From NCBI RefSeq assembly GCF_006346315.1, contig NZ_VDMR01000001.1, forward strand, positions 558,001 through 622,000: a DNA stretch of 64,000 bases, in the 5' to 3' direction. Each line of letters begins with the position of its first letter. Positions within the stretch are counted from its first letter, which is position 1. The notes below the pieces were generated by a model. The model worked only from the letters and a program-made list of their open reading frames with translations. It was not told where the DNA came from and searched no databases. The translations under genes were made by a program, and so were the position numbers. Of the stretch, positions 42,408 to 51,137 are shown piece by piece. Source of the DNA: Nocardioides litoris (GTDB taxonomy: Bacteria > Actinomycetota > Actinomycetes > Propionibacteriales > Nocardioidaceae).

Positions 42408-43661
42408 GTGAGCGCGCTGCCGACCGAGACCGACGTCCTCGTGGTGGGGTCCGGCCCCGCGGGGTCCGCCGCCGCGGCCTGGGCCGCGCGGGCCGGCCTC
42501 GACACCGTGCTGACCGACATGGCCGTCTTCCCGCGCGACAAGACCTGCGGCGACGGCCTGACCCCGCGCGCGGTCGGCGAGCTGGCCGACCTCGGCCTCG
42601 AGGACTGGCTGCGCGCCCACACCGTCAACCAGGGGCTGCGGGCCCACGGCTTCGGCCAGACGCTGCTGCTGCCCTGGCCCGGGGGCAACCTCCCCACGTG
42701 GGGCAGCGCCGTGGCCCGCCACGAGCTCGACGACCAGCTGCGCGAGGTCGCCCTCAAGAGCGGGGCGCTCGGCCTCGACGGCGCCAAGGCGGTCGACGTC
42801 CGGCGCGACGGGGCGCGGGTGAGCGCCGTGGTGTTCAAGCGCGGCGAGGAGACCTTCGAGATCGCCTGCCGCCGCCTCGTCGTGGCCGACGGCGTCCGCT
42901 CGCCCCTCGGCAAGGTCCTGGGGCGGGAGTGGCACCGCGAGACCGTGTACGGCGTCGCCGGCCGCTCCTACGTCGACTCCCGGCAGAGCGAGGACCCCTG
43001 GATCTCCTCCCACCTCGAGCTGCGCGGCCAGGACGGGGCGATCCTCTCCGGCTACGGCTGGATCTTCCCGCTCGGCCAGACTGGAGGACGCAACGGCGAG
43101 GTGAACCTCGGCGTCGGCACCCTCGCCACCGCCAAGCGGCCGGCCGACATCGCGGTCAAGCCGCTCATGGACTTCTACGCCGAGCAGCGCCGCGAGGAGT
43201 TCGAGCTCGAGGGGCCGATCCGGTCCAAGACCTCGGCCCTGCTGCCGATGGGCGGCGCCGTGAGCAACGTGGCCGGGCGCAACTGGGCGCTCATCGGCGA
43301 TGCCGCCGGCTGTGTCAACCCGCTCAACGGCGAGGGCATCGACTACGGCCTCGAGACGGGCCGGCTGCTGGTCGAGATGATGCAGGAGCGCGACGAGCTC
43401 GACCTGGCCTGGCCCGCGCTGCTGCGCGAGCACTACGGCGAGGCCTTCTCCATCGCCCGCCGCCTGGCCGGCCTGGTGACCGTGCCCAGGCTGCTGCCCA
43501 CCCTCGGCCCGGCCGGCATGCGCTCGGACTGGCTGATGACCCTGGCCCTGCGCTGGATGGGCAACCTGGTCACCGACGAGGACCGCGACCGCGCCGCCCG
43601 CGTCTGGCGCTGGGCCGGCCGCCGCTCGCTCGCGGTCGACCACCGCCCGCCGTTCTCCTGA
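42408..43661 (+). CDS. Geranylgeranyl reductase family FAD oxidoreductase (MenJ-like)
   Basis: A 417-residue flavoprotein. The FAD-binding DVLVVGSGPAGSAAA (about residues 9-23) is followed by PRDKTCGDGLTPRAV, the cysteine-containing motif of geranylgeranyl reductases, and GDAAGCVNPLNGEGIDYG near residue 302. Members hydrogenate isoprenoid double bonds. In mycobacteria the related MenJ reduces one prenyl unit of menaquinone, and the same role is likely here, since actinomycetes carry partly saturated menaquinones. GTG at 42408 has GAGAAT six bases upstream. It is followed by an acyltransferase 19 nt downstream. Confidence 0.88.
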   Translation: MSALPTETDVLVVGSGPAGSAAAAWAARAGLDTVLTDMAVFPRDKTCGDGLTPRAVGELADLGLEDWLRAHTVNQGLRAHGFGQTLLLPWPGGNLPTWGSAVARHELDDQLREVALKSGALGLDGAKAVDVRRDGARVSAVVFKRGEETFEIACRRLVVADGVRSPLGKVLGREWHRETVYGVAGRSYVDSRQSEDPWISSHLELRGQDGAILSGYGWIFPLGQTGGRNGEVNLGVGTLATAKRPADIAVKPLMDFYAEQRREEFELEGPIRSKTSALLPMGGAVSNVAGRNWALIGDAAGCVNPLNGEGIDYGLETGRLLVEMMQERDELDLAWPALLREHYGEAFSIARRLAGLVTVPRLLPTLGPAGMRSDWLMTLALRWMGNLVTDEDRDRAARVWRWAGRRSLAVDHRPPFS

Positions 43662-43680
43662 CCGGCTCCGAACATCCCGC

Positions 43681-44493
43681 GTGGGTGAGCTGACCTACCG
43701 CGCGACCGTCGCGGCCGGCAAGGCCGTCCTGCGCGCGCTCGACCTGCGGGTCCGCTCCGCGGGTGCCGAGCACCTGCCCGCGACGGGGCCCGCGGTGCTG
43801 GCCTGCAACCACGTCTCGTTCCCCGACTTCGTCGTCGTCGGCCAGGCGCTGCTCGGCACCGGGCGCCGGGTGCGGTTCCTGTGCCGCGCCGACATCTGGC
43901 ACTCGCCCGCCGGGCCCGCCATGCGCGCCATGCGGCACGTCCCCGTCGACCGCGCGGCGCCCGCCCACGCCTACCTGGTCGCCCGCGCCCTGCTCCGCGA
44001 GGGCGAGGTGGTCTGCGTCTTCCCCGAGGCCGGCATCTCCGCGGCGTACGCCGTCCGTGCGCTCATGCCCGGAGCGGTCGCCCTGGCCCGGGAGACCGGC
44101 GCGCCGCTGGTGCCCGTCACGACCTGGGGCGGGCAGCGGCTGTGGGGACAGCGGCGCGAGGTCGGCGGTCCGTTCCCGCGGCCCACCCTCGACCGGGCCG
44201 CTCGCGGCCGCACCGTCGACGTGCGGATCGACGAGCCGTGGGCCGTGCCGCCCGACGCCGACCTGGTCGCGACCACGCGTCGGCTGGGGGCGCACCTGCA
44301 GGACCGGCTCGAGACGCTGCAGCGGCTGCCCGAGCACCGGCCGCGGCCGGGGGAGTGGGCGCCGTGGTACCCCGCGCACCTCGGCGGGCACGGGGTCGAC
44401 CGCGCGGCGTCGTACGTGCTCGACGCGATGCCGCGCTCGGCCATCACCCCGACGTGGGGACCCGGGCTCCGGACCCCCACTAGGTTGGAGTGA
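43681..44493 (+). CDS. 1-acyl-sn-glycerol-3-phosphate acyltransferase family protein
   Basis: A 270-residue PlsC-like acyltransferase. The catalytic HxxxxD motif is in ACNHVSFPDFVV (about residues 41-52), followed by RFLCRADIWHSPAGPAMRAM, the substrate-binding block FPEAGIS and PVTTWGGQRLWG. It would acylate lysophosphatidic acid or a related lipid at the membrane. The GTG start at 43681 reads MGELTYRATVAAGK. It is in the same direction as the reductase before it, and its stop overlaps the start of the Nudix gene (TGATG). Confidence 0.88.
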   Translation: MGELTYRATVAAGKAVLRALDLRVRSAGAEHLPATGPAVLACNHVSFPDFVVVGQALLGTGRRVRFLCRADIWHSPAGPAMRAMRHVPVDRAAPAHAYLVARALLREGEVVCVFPEAGISAAYAVRALMPGAVALARETGAPLVPVTTWGGQRLWGQRREVGGPFPRPTLDRAARGRTVDVRIDEPWAVPPDADLVATTRRLGAHLQDRLETLQRLPEHRPRPGEWAPWYPAHLGGHGVDRAASYVLDAMPRSAITPTWGPGLRTPTRLE

Positions 44494-45377
44494 TGGTCGG
44501 CCACCGGGTGCAGCGGGTCGCGGCGTACGCCGTGGTCGTCCGCGACGACCAGGTCTTGCTGAGCCGGCTGGCCCCGCGGGTGTCGCGCCACGAGCTGTGG
44601 ACGCTGCCCGGCGGCGGGCTCGACCACGGCGAGGACCCGCGCGACGCGGTGGTGCGCGAGGTGCGCGAGGAGACCGGCCTCGACGTCACCATCGGGCCGA
44701 CCGCGCGCACGTTCAGCCTGCACCTGCCCGACACCTGGCGGCGCGGCCGGCGGGTCGACGCCCACTCCCTGCGCATCGTGTACGACGGCTGGGTGCCGCT
44801 CGACAGCCCCGAGCCGCGCGTGGTGGAGGTCGACGGGTCCACCGTCGACGCCGCCTGGCGCCCGATCGAGGGCGTCCGGGACGGGTCGGTGCCGGTGGTG
44901 GCGATGGTCAAGGAGGCGCTGGAGCTCTACCGGCCCCACCGGTGGCAGCGGGTCGCGGCGTACGCGCTGGTGCGCCGCCGCGAGCCCGGCGACGCGGTGC
45001 TGCTGACCCGGGTCTCGCCGCGCGGCTTCCACACCGGGTCGTGGTCGCTGCCCGGCGGTGGGGTCGACTTCGACGAGGACCCGGCCGCCGCCGTGGTGCG
45101 TGAGGTGCGCGAGGAGACCGGGGTGACCTGCACGGTCGGCCCGCTCGTGACGGTGCTCAGCGAGACCGTGCGCGGCACCGCGCCCAACGGGCGCGACGAG
45201 GAGGTGCAGACCGTGGGGCTCGTGCACGCCGCGACCGTGCCGCCCGACGCCGCGTTCACCGTCGAGGAGGGCGGCACGACCGACGCCGTGGCCTGGGTGC
45301 CGGTGGGCGACGTGTTCTCCGGCGCGGTGCCCACCACCGCCGGCGTCCGCCAGGCCCTGGACGCCGACCCGTCGTAG
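44493..45377 (+). CDS. Tandem-Nudix hydrolase
   Basis: A 294-residue protein with two complete Nudix domains. The first Nudix box is GGGLDHGEDPRDAVVREV then REETGLDV (about residues 47-72); the second is GGGVDFDEDPAAAVVREV then REETGVTC (about 189-214). Both hold the Glu residues needed for metal binding. Each half starts with a similar RVQRVAAYAV / RWQRVAAYAL segment, so this looks like an internal duplication and fusion. The substrate is not predictable. ATG at 44493 has TAGGTT (44481-44486) six bases upstream, suggesting leaderless transcription besides coupling to the acyltransferase. Confidence 0.9.
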   Translation: MVGHRVQRVAAYAVVVRDDQVLLSRLAPRVSRHELWTLPGGGLDHGEDPRDAVVREVREETGLDVTIGPTARTFSLHLPDTWRRGRRVDAHSLRIVYDGWVPLDSPEPRVVEVDGSTVDAAWRPIEGVRDGSVPVVAMVKEALELYRPHRWQRVAAYALVRRREPGDAVLLTRVSPRGFHTGSWSLPGGGVDFDEDPAAAVVREVREETGVTCTVGPLVTVLSETVRGTAPNGRDEEVQTVGLVHAATVPPDAAFTVEEGGTTDAVAWVPVGDVFSGAVPTTAGVRQALDADPS

Positions 45378-45405
45378 ACCGACGACGGGCCGGCGTCAGG
45401 GAAGG

Positions 45406-46923
45406 TCAGTCGACGTCGTCGTCGACCCAGTCGAGGGTCTTGGTGACCGCCTTCTTCCAGTTGCGGTAGAGGCGCTCGCGCTCGGCGTCGTCCATCTGCG
45501 GGGTCCAGCGCTTGTCCTCGCCCCAGTTGGCCTGGATCTCGTCGGTCGAGCTCCAGTAGCCGACGGCCAGGCCGGCGGCGTACGCGGCGCCGAGGGCGGT
45601 GGTCTCGGCGACCTTGGGGCGGACGACGTCGACGCCGAGGATGTCGGCCTGGAACTGCATCAGCGTCTCGTTGACGACCATGCCACCGTCGACGCGCAGC
45701 TCGGCGAGCGGGACGCCGGAGTCGGCGTTCATGGCGTCGAGCACCTCGCGGGTCTGGAACGCCGTCGACTCGAGCACCGCGCGGGCCAGGTGGCCCTTGT
45801 TGACGTAGCGGGTGAGACCGACCAGGGCGCCGCGGGCGTCGGGACGCCAGTGCGGGGCGAACAGGCCGGAGAAGGCGGGCACGAAGTAGGCGCCGCCGTT
45901 GTCCTCGACGCTCTTGGCGTGCTCCTCGATCTCGGGGGCCGAGGAGATGAGGCCGAGGTTGTCGCGCACCCACTGCACGAGCGAGCCGGTGACCGCGATT
46001 GAGCCCTCGAGGGCGTAGACGGTCTCCTCCTCGCCGAGCTTGTAGCAGGTGGTGGTGAGCAGCCCGTTCTCGCTCGGCACCGGCTCGGTGCCGGTGTTGA
46101 GGAGCATGAAGTTGCCGGTGCCGTAGGTGTTCTTGGCCGTGCCCTTCTCCAGGCACGCCTGGCCGAAGGTGGCGGCCTGCTGGTCGCCGAGGATGCCGGC
46201 GATGGGGGTGCCGGCGAGCACGCCGGGCTTGCACTCGCCGTACACCTCCGAGCAGGAGCGGATCTCGGGCAGCATCGAGGTCGGGATGCCCATGGCCTCG
46301 GCGATCGAGGAGTCCCAGTCGAGCCGGCGCAGGTCCATCAGCATGGTGCGGCTGGCGTTGGTCACGTCGGTGACGTGGACGCCGTCGTTGTCGGCCCCGC
46401 CGGTGAGGTTCCACAGCAGCCAGGTGTCGGTGTTGCCGAAGAGCAGCTCGCCGGCCTCGGCCTTCTCGCGCGCGCCCTCGACGTTCTCCAGGATCCACAT
46501 CACCTTGGGCCCGGAGAAGTACGTCGCCAGCGGGAGGCCGCACACGTCCTTCCAGCGCTCGAGGCCGCCCTCCTCGGCCAGCTTGTCGACGATCTTCTGG
46601 GTGCGGGTGTCCTGCCAGACGATGGCGTTGTAGATCGGCTTGCCCGTGGCCTTCTCCCACACCACCGCGGTCTCGCGCTGGTTGGTGATGCCGACGGCCT
46701 CGATGCTGCGGCTGTTGAGGTTGGCCTTGCCCAGCGCGCCGCCGATGACCTCGCGGGTGTTGTTCCAGATCTCCAGGGGGTCGTGCTCGACCCAGCCTGC
46801 ACGCGGGAAGACCTGCTGGTGCTCGAGCTGGTCGACGGCGACCACCGAACCGCTGTGGTCGAAGACCATCGCGCGGGTGCTGGTGGTGCCCTGGTCGATG
46901 GCGAGGACGTAGGTGTCGGGCAT
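45406..46923 (-). CDS. glpK: Glycerol kinase
   Basis: A 505-residue FGGY-family kinase that phosphorylates glycerol to glycerol 3-phosphate. It starts [20 protein letters not shown], with the FGGY N-terminal phosphate-binding signature, and has [40 protein letters not shown] and the C-terminal [17 protein letters not shown] at 46923 has GGAGAG just upstream; the open frame further upstream is not coding-like. It follows glpF by 49 nt in the same direction, forming a glpFK operon divergent from glpD. Confidence 0.97.
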   Translation of the reverse strand: MPDTYVLAIDQGTTSTRAMVFDHSGSVVAVDQLEHQQVFPRAGWVEHDPLEIWNNTREVIGGALGKANLNSRSIEAVGITNQRETAVVWEKATGKPIYNAIVWQDTRTQKIVDKLAEEGGLERWKDVCGLPLATYFSGPKVMWILENVEGAREKAEAGELLFGNTDTWLLWNLTGGADNDGVHVTDVTNASRTMLMDLRRLDWDSSIAEAMGIPTSMLPEIRSCSEVYGECKPGVLAGTPIAGILGDQQAATFGQACLEKGTAKNTYGTGNFMLLNTGTEPVPSENGLLTTTCYKLGEEETVYALEGSIAVTGSLVQWVRDNLGLISSAPEIEEHAKSVEDNGGAYFVPAFSGLFAPHWRPDARGALVGLTRYVNKGHLARAVLESTAFQTREVLDAMNADSGVPLAELRVDGGMVVNETLMQFQADILGVDVVRPKVAETTALGAAYAAGLAVGYWSSTDEIQANWGEDKRWTPQMDDAERERLYRNWKKAVTKTLDWVDDDVD

Positions 46924-46972
46924 CGGCTCTCCTGGTCGGACGGGGTGGGGTGCGGGCGGTGGTGGACGGGGC

Positions 46973-47689
46973 TCAGACGAAGCCGACGGCGTTGGCGGCC
47001 AGGCCACCGAGGACACCGCCGACGACGGGTCCGACGATCGGGACCCAGGCGTAGGACCAGCCGTTGTCGCCCTTGCCGGGGATCGGCAGGAGCGCGTGGA
47101 CCAGGCGGGGGCCGAGGTCGCGGGCGGGGTTGATGGCGTAGCCGGTCGGACCGCCGAGGCTGGCGCCGATCGCCACGACGAGCAGGGCGACGGCCAGTGG
47201 CCCGACCTGGGTCGGGGTCTTGCCGAAGCTGAGGATGACGAAGACGAGCACGAAGGTGCCGATCACCTCGGTCACGACGTTCCAGCCGTGGGAGGGGATG
47301 CTCGGGGCGGTGCAGAAGACCCCGAGCTTGGTCGCGGCCTCGGCCTCGGGGTCGTCGAAGTGCTTCTTGTACGCCGCCCAGCCGAGGAACGCGCCGAGCA
47401 TGGCGCCGAGCAGCTGGGCCACGAGGTAGACGGGCACGTCGGCCCACGAGAAGTCGGCGCTGCCCGAGGCCTTGAGGCCCAGCGTGACCGCCGGGTTGAG
47501 GTGTGCTCCGGAGTCGACGGCGACGTAGACGCCGGCGTAGACGCCGAGGCCCCAGCCGAAGTTGATCATCAGCGTGCCGCCGCCGAAGCCGCCCGTGCGC
47601 GGCAGCAGGACGTTGGCGACGACGCCGACGCCGAGCACGATGAGCACGGCGGTGCCCATCAGCTCCGGCAGGAAGATGTCGGTGAACAC
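46973..47689 (-). CDS. glpF: Glycerol uptake facilitator (aquaglyceroporin)
   Basis: A 238-residue MIP-family channel with six membrane segments. Both NPA motifs are present: [13 protein letters not shown] (about residues 64-76) and [13 protein letters not shown] near the C-terminus. The Asp after the second NPAR is the glycerol-type (GlpF) signature rather than a water-only aquaporin. GTG at 47689 follows GGGGAGG at good spacing; the longer frame to 47746 lacks a ribosome site. It heads the glpFK unit. Confidence 0.95.
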   Translation of the reverse strand: MFTDIFLPELMGTAVLIVLGVGVVANVLLPRTGGFGGGTLMINFGWGLGVYAGVYVAVDSGAHLNPAVTLGLKASGSADFSWADVPVYLVAQLLGAMLGAFLGWAAYKKHFDDPEAEAATKLGVFCTAPSIPSHGWNVVTEVIGTFVLVFVILSFGKTPTQVGPLAVALLVVAIGASLGGPTGYAINPARDLGPRLVHALLPIPGKGDNGWSYAWVPIVGPVVGGVLGGLAANAVGFV

Positions 47690-47862
47690 TGGTGCCTCCC
47701 CTGGCCACGACGCTGTGACCGTCTCCCGAGACGTGACCCGCACCACACGGGCCTCCGGCGAGGCATCGTTGCACAGAACCCCTCCAGCAGGGGATGGGCG
47801 CTGTCGGTGGTGGTGCCTAGGGTGGAGGGAGGACGCGACGAGGACGAGGGAAGGGGAGACCC

Positions 47863-49581
47863 GTGCACGCAGCAGCCAGGCTCGGACCGGAGGAGCGAGC
47901 GGCCTCGTGGCGCTCGCTGGCCGACACCCACCTCGACGTGCTGGTCGTCGGCGGCGGGGTGACCGGCGCGGGCGTGGCGCTCGACGCCGCCACCCGCGGC
48001 CTGCGCACGGTGCTGGTCGAGCAGCGCGACTGGGCCTCGGGCACGTCCTCGCGCAGCTCCAAGCTCTTCCACGGCGGCCTGCGCTACCTCGAGCAGATGA
48101 ACTTCGCCCTGGTGCGCGAGGCGCTGCGCGAGCGCGAGCTGATGCTCACCCGCATCGCGCCCCACCTCGTGCGGCCGGTCTCCTTCCTCTACCCGCTGAG
48201 CCACCGCGGCTGGGAGCGGCCCTACGTCACCGCCGGCCTCACGCTGTACGACCAGATGGGCGGTGCCCGCTCGCTGCCGCGCCACCAGCAGCTGACCCGC
48301 ACCGGCGCGCTCAAGCTGGCCCCCGGCCTGCGCAAGGACGCCCTCGTCGGCGCCCTGCGCTACTACGACGCCCAGGCCGACGACGCGCGGCACACGATGA
48401 TGCTCGGGCGCACCGCGGCGTCCTACGGCGCGACGGTGCTGACCTCGGCCAAGGTGACCGCGCTGCGCCACGCCGGCGAGCGGGTGGTCGGCGCCGAGGT
48501 CACCGACGTCGAGACCGGCGAGACCGTCGAGGTCTCGGCCGACGTGGTCATCAACTGCACCGGCGTGTGGACCGACGCCATCCAGACGTTGGCCGGCGGG
48601 CGCGGCCGCTTCAACGTGCGCGCGTCCAAGGGCGTGCACATCGTCGTGCCGCGCGACCGCATCAACCTCGAGACCGGGTTGATCCTGCGCACCGAGAAGT
48701 CGGTGCTGTTCGTGATCCCGTGGGGCACCCACTGGATCATCGGCACCACCGACACCGACTGGGAGCTCTCCAAGTCCCACCCGGCCGCCAGCCGCGCCGA
48801 CCTCGACTACATCCTCGAGCACGTCAACGCCGTGCTGGTGACGCCGCTGACCCACGACGACATCGAGGGCGTCTACGCCGGTCTCCGTCCGCTGCTGGCC
48901 GGCGAGAGCGAGGCCACGTCCAACCTCTCCCGCGAGCACGCCGTGGCCCGGCCGCAGCCGGGGCTGATCTCCATCGCCGGCGGCAAGTACACGACCTACC
49001 GCGTGATGGCCGCCGACGCCGTCGACGCCGCCCGCGAGGACCTGCACGCCGGGGTGCCCGACAGCGTCACCGACCAGGTGCCGCTGGTCGGGGCCGAGGG
49101 CTACCAGGCGCTGACCAACCAGGTCGACCGGCTGGCCCGTGACCACGGGCTGCCGTCCTGGCGCATCCGGCACCTGCTCGAGCGCTACGGCTCGCTGCTG
49201 CACGAGGTGCTCGACCAGGCCGCCGAGGACCCGACGCTGCTCGAGCCGCTCGACGGCGCCGAGGAGTACCTCCGGGTCGAGATCCTCTACGCCGCCACCC
49301 ACGAGGGCGCGCTGCACATGGACGACCTGCTGGCCCGGCGCACCCGCATCTCCATCGAGACCAAGGACCGCGGCGTCGCCTGCGCCGAGGAGGCGGCCCG
49401 CCTCGTCGCGCCCGTGCTCGGCTGGGACGAGACCCGCATCCGCGACCAGGTCGAGGCCTACCGCGCCCGCGTCGTCGCCGAGCGGGAGTCGCAGGAGGAG
49501 GCCGACGACCAGGCCGCCAACGCCGAGCGGGTCGCCGCGCCCGACACCCGGGTGCGGGCCGTCGGCCGGGCCCTGGACTGA
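47863..49581 (+). CDS. glpD: Glycerol-3-phosphate dehydrogenase (FAD, quinone-linked)
   Basis: A 572-residue flavoenzyme that oxidises glycerol 3-phosphate to dihydroxyacetone phosphate at the membrane. The FAD motif is DVLVVGGGVTGAGVALDAAT (about residues 26-45), followed by SGTSSRSSKLFHGGLRYLEQ and FVIPWGTHWIIGTTDTDW. The C-terminal helical domain has YAATHEGALHMDDLLARRT. GTG at 47863 has AAGGGGAG upstream. A TAGGGT box lies at 47818-47823, but transcription from it would give a normal leader of about 30 nt. It is divergent from glpFK and completes the glycerol pathway. Confidence 0.96.
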   Translation: MHAAARLGPEERAASWRSLADTHLDVLVVGGGVTGAGVALDAATRGLRTVLVEQRDWASGTSSRSSKLFHGGLRYLEQMNFALVREALRERELMLTRIAPHLVRPVSFLYPLSHRGWERPYVTAGLTLYDQMGGARSLPRHQQLTRTGALKLAPGLRKDALVGALRYYDAQADDARHTMMLGRTAASYGATVLTSAKVTALRHAGERVVGAEVTDVETGETVEVSADVVINCTGVWTDAIQTLAGGRGRFNVRASKGVHIVVPRDRINLETGLILRTEKSVLFVIPWGTHWIIGTTDTDWELSKSHPAASRADLDYILEHVNAVLVTPLTHDDIEGVYAGLRPLLAGESEATSNLSREHAVARPQPGLISIAGGKYTTYRVMAADAVDAAREDLHAGVPDSVTDQVPLVGAEGYQALTNQVDRLARDHGLPSWRIRHLLERYGSLLHEVLDQAAEDPTLLEPLDGAEEYLRVEILYAATHEGALHMDDLLARRTRISIETKDRGVACAEEAARLVAPVLGWDETRIRDQVEAYRARVVAERESQEEADDQAANAERVAAPDTRVRAVGRALD

Positions 49582-49618
49582 CGGTCGGCACGCCGGTCCG
49601 AGGCCTAGGGTGGCGAGC

Positions 49619-50899
49619 GTGACCGAGACGATCTTCACCTACGCCGCACCCGCCCTGAAGTTCGGCTCCGGGGCCTCCTCGGAGATCGGGCACGACCTCG
49701 CCGCGCTCGGGGCGCGCCGGGTCCTGCTGGTCACCGACCCCGGGGTCGCCGCGACCGGCCACCCGGCCCGCATCGCCGAGGAGATGGGCGCCCGGGGCCT
49801 CGAGGTGACGTCGTACGACGAGGCGCGGGTGGAGCCGACCGACACCTCGATGCGTGCGGCGGTCGACTTCGCCCGCGACGCGGGCCCCTTCGACGCGGTC
49901 GTCGCGGTCGGCGGCGGGTCGGCGATCGACACGGCCAAGGCGGTCAACCTGCTGGTCACCAACCCCGGCGACCTCATGGACTACATCAACGCGCCCGTCG
50001 GCAAGGCGCAGGCGCCCACCCAGCCGCTGCTGCCGCTCGTGGCCGTGCCCACCACCACCGGCACGGGCAGCGAGAGCACCACGGTGTGCGTGCTCGACGT
50101 GCTCTCGCTGCACGTCAAGACCGGCATCAGCCACCCGCGGCTGCGCCCGACGATGGCCGTGGTCGACCCGGCGCTGACCGTGACCCAGCCCGCGATGGTC
50201 ACCGCGGCGGCCGGCATGGACATCCTGTGCCACGCGCTGGAGAGCTGGACGGCGCGGTGGTTCGCCACGATGGACGCCAAGCAGCCCGAGCAGCGGGTGC
50301 CCTACTGCGGCGCCAACCCGGTCGCCGACGTGTGGGCCGAGAAGTCGATGACCTTGCTCGCGGGGTCGTTCCGCCGGGCCGTGCGCGACGGTGACGACCT
50401 CGAGGCGCGGGAGCAGATGTCGCTGGCCGCGACCTTCGCCGGCATGGGGTTCGGCAACGCCGGTGTCCACGTGCCGCACGCCAACGCCTACCCCATCGCA
50501 GGCCGGGTCCGCGACTACCGCCCCGAGGGCTACCCGCCCGACGAGGCCATCGTCCCGCACGGCATGGCCGTCTCGTTGACCGCGCCCGAGGCGTTCCGGT
50601 TCACCTTCGACGCCGACCCCGAGCGCCACCTGGCCGCCGCCCGCTTCCTCGACCCGGCCCGGGCCGAGACGCTGACCAGCGAGGGCGAGGCCTCCGACGT
50701 GCTGCCGGGCGTCCTGGCCGCGCTGATGCGCGACATCGGCATCCCCAACGGGCTGGGTGAGATCGGGTACGCCGAGGGCGACGTCGACGCGCTCGTCGAG
50801 GGGTCGCTGCACCAGCAGCGGCTGCTGGCCACGGCGCCCAAGCCCGTCACGCCCGACGACCTCGCCTCGGTCTTCCAGGGGTCGATGCAGCACTGGTGA
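49619..50899 (+). CDS. Hydroxyacid-oxoacid transhydrogenase (iron-containing ADH family)
   Basis: A 426-residue metal-dependent dehydrogenase of the ADHFE1 type. The nucleotide region has VVAVGGGSAIDTAKAVNLL and PTTTGTGSESTTVCVLDV. Metal-binding residues are Asp in the first, His in MDILCHALESW, His in GVHVPHANAYP and His in IVPHGMAVSLT. ADHFE1 enzymes move hydride from 4-hydroxybutyrate to 2-oxoglutarate without free NAD. A general alcohol dehydrogenase is the alternative. GTG at 49619 has TAGGGT (49606-49611) seven bases upstream. The same frame is open into glpD, but that part is not this gene. Confidence 0.85.
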   Translation: MTETIFTYAAPALKFGSGASSEIGHDLAALGARRVLLVTDPGVAATGHPARIAEEMGARGLEVTSYDEARVEPTDTSMRAAVDFARDAGPFDAVVAVGGGSAIDTAKAVNLLVTNPGDLMDYINAPVGKAQAPTQPLLPLVAVPTTTGTGSESTTVCVLDVLSLHVKTGISHPRLRPTMAVVDPALTVTQPAMVTAAAGMDILCHALESWTARWFATMDAKQPEQRVPYCGANPVADVWAEKSMTLLAGSFRRAVRDGDDLEAREQMSLAATFAGMGFGNAGVHVPHANAYPIAGRVRDYRPEGYPPDEAIVPHGMAVSLTAPEAFRFTFDADPERHLAAARFLDPARAETLTSEGEASDVLPGVLAALMRDIGIPNGLGEIGYAEGDVDALVEGSLHQQRLLATAPKPVTPDDLASVFQGSMQHW

Positions 50900-50918
50900 G
50901 GCGTCGCCTCCGGCTCGC

Positions 50919-51015
50919 GTGGTCTCGAGACAGGCGCTGGCCCGCCTTCCTCGACCACCATGGGGTCGGGTCCGGACGGTGGTCGAGGAGGGACGGAGTC
51001 CCGTCTCGAGACCAC
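50919..51015. repeat. Palindromic intergenic repeat, single B-A copy
   Basis: Arms of 13 bp (GTGGTCTCGAGAC at 50919-50931 and its exact complement at 51003-51015) enclose two imperfect hairpin units: B (50919-50958) with a GCGC-type middle and A (50978-51013) containing GGGACGGAGTCCC. The same units, in the same order, form the array at 63336-63815. It lies between the transhydrogenase gene and the promoter of the next unit. Confidence 0.88.
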
Positions 51016-51053
51016 GCCCCCGCCGCCCACCCCGGCCCGCCTAGGCTGGAGCG

Positions 51054-51137
51054 GTGAACCCTCGCCACCGCCGCCTCGTGATCCCGGTGGCGCTGGTGGC
51101 GCTCCTGGTCATCGTGGTCGTGGCGGCGGTGCTGTGA
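51054..51137 (+). CDS. Putative 27-residue single-span membrane peptide
   Basis: A very short ORF: a basic N-terminus MNPRHRRL then a purely hydrophobic segment of Val, Ala, Leu and Ile. Three features suggest it is translated: GTG at 51054 has TAGGCT (51042-51047) six bases upstream, GGAG lies between, and its TGA overlaps the methyltransferase start as GTGA. It may be a real small membrane protein or a leader peptide that couples translation of the methyltransferase. No family is recognised. Confidence 0.55.
   Translation: MNPRHRRLVIPVALVALLVIVVVAAVL

Noticed and set aside
47818..47823. Leaderless start for glpD from TAGGGT
   Set aside because: The box lies 39 nt before the GTG and a strong Shine-Dalgarno site is present, so a normal leader is more likely.
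47690..47862. GlpR-type operator or riboswitch in the glpF-glpD gap
   Set aside because: No convincing inverted repeat or conserved structure could be seen by eye.
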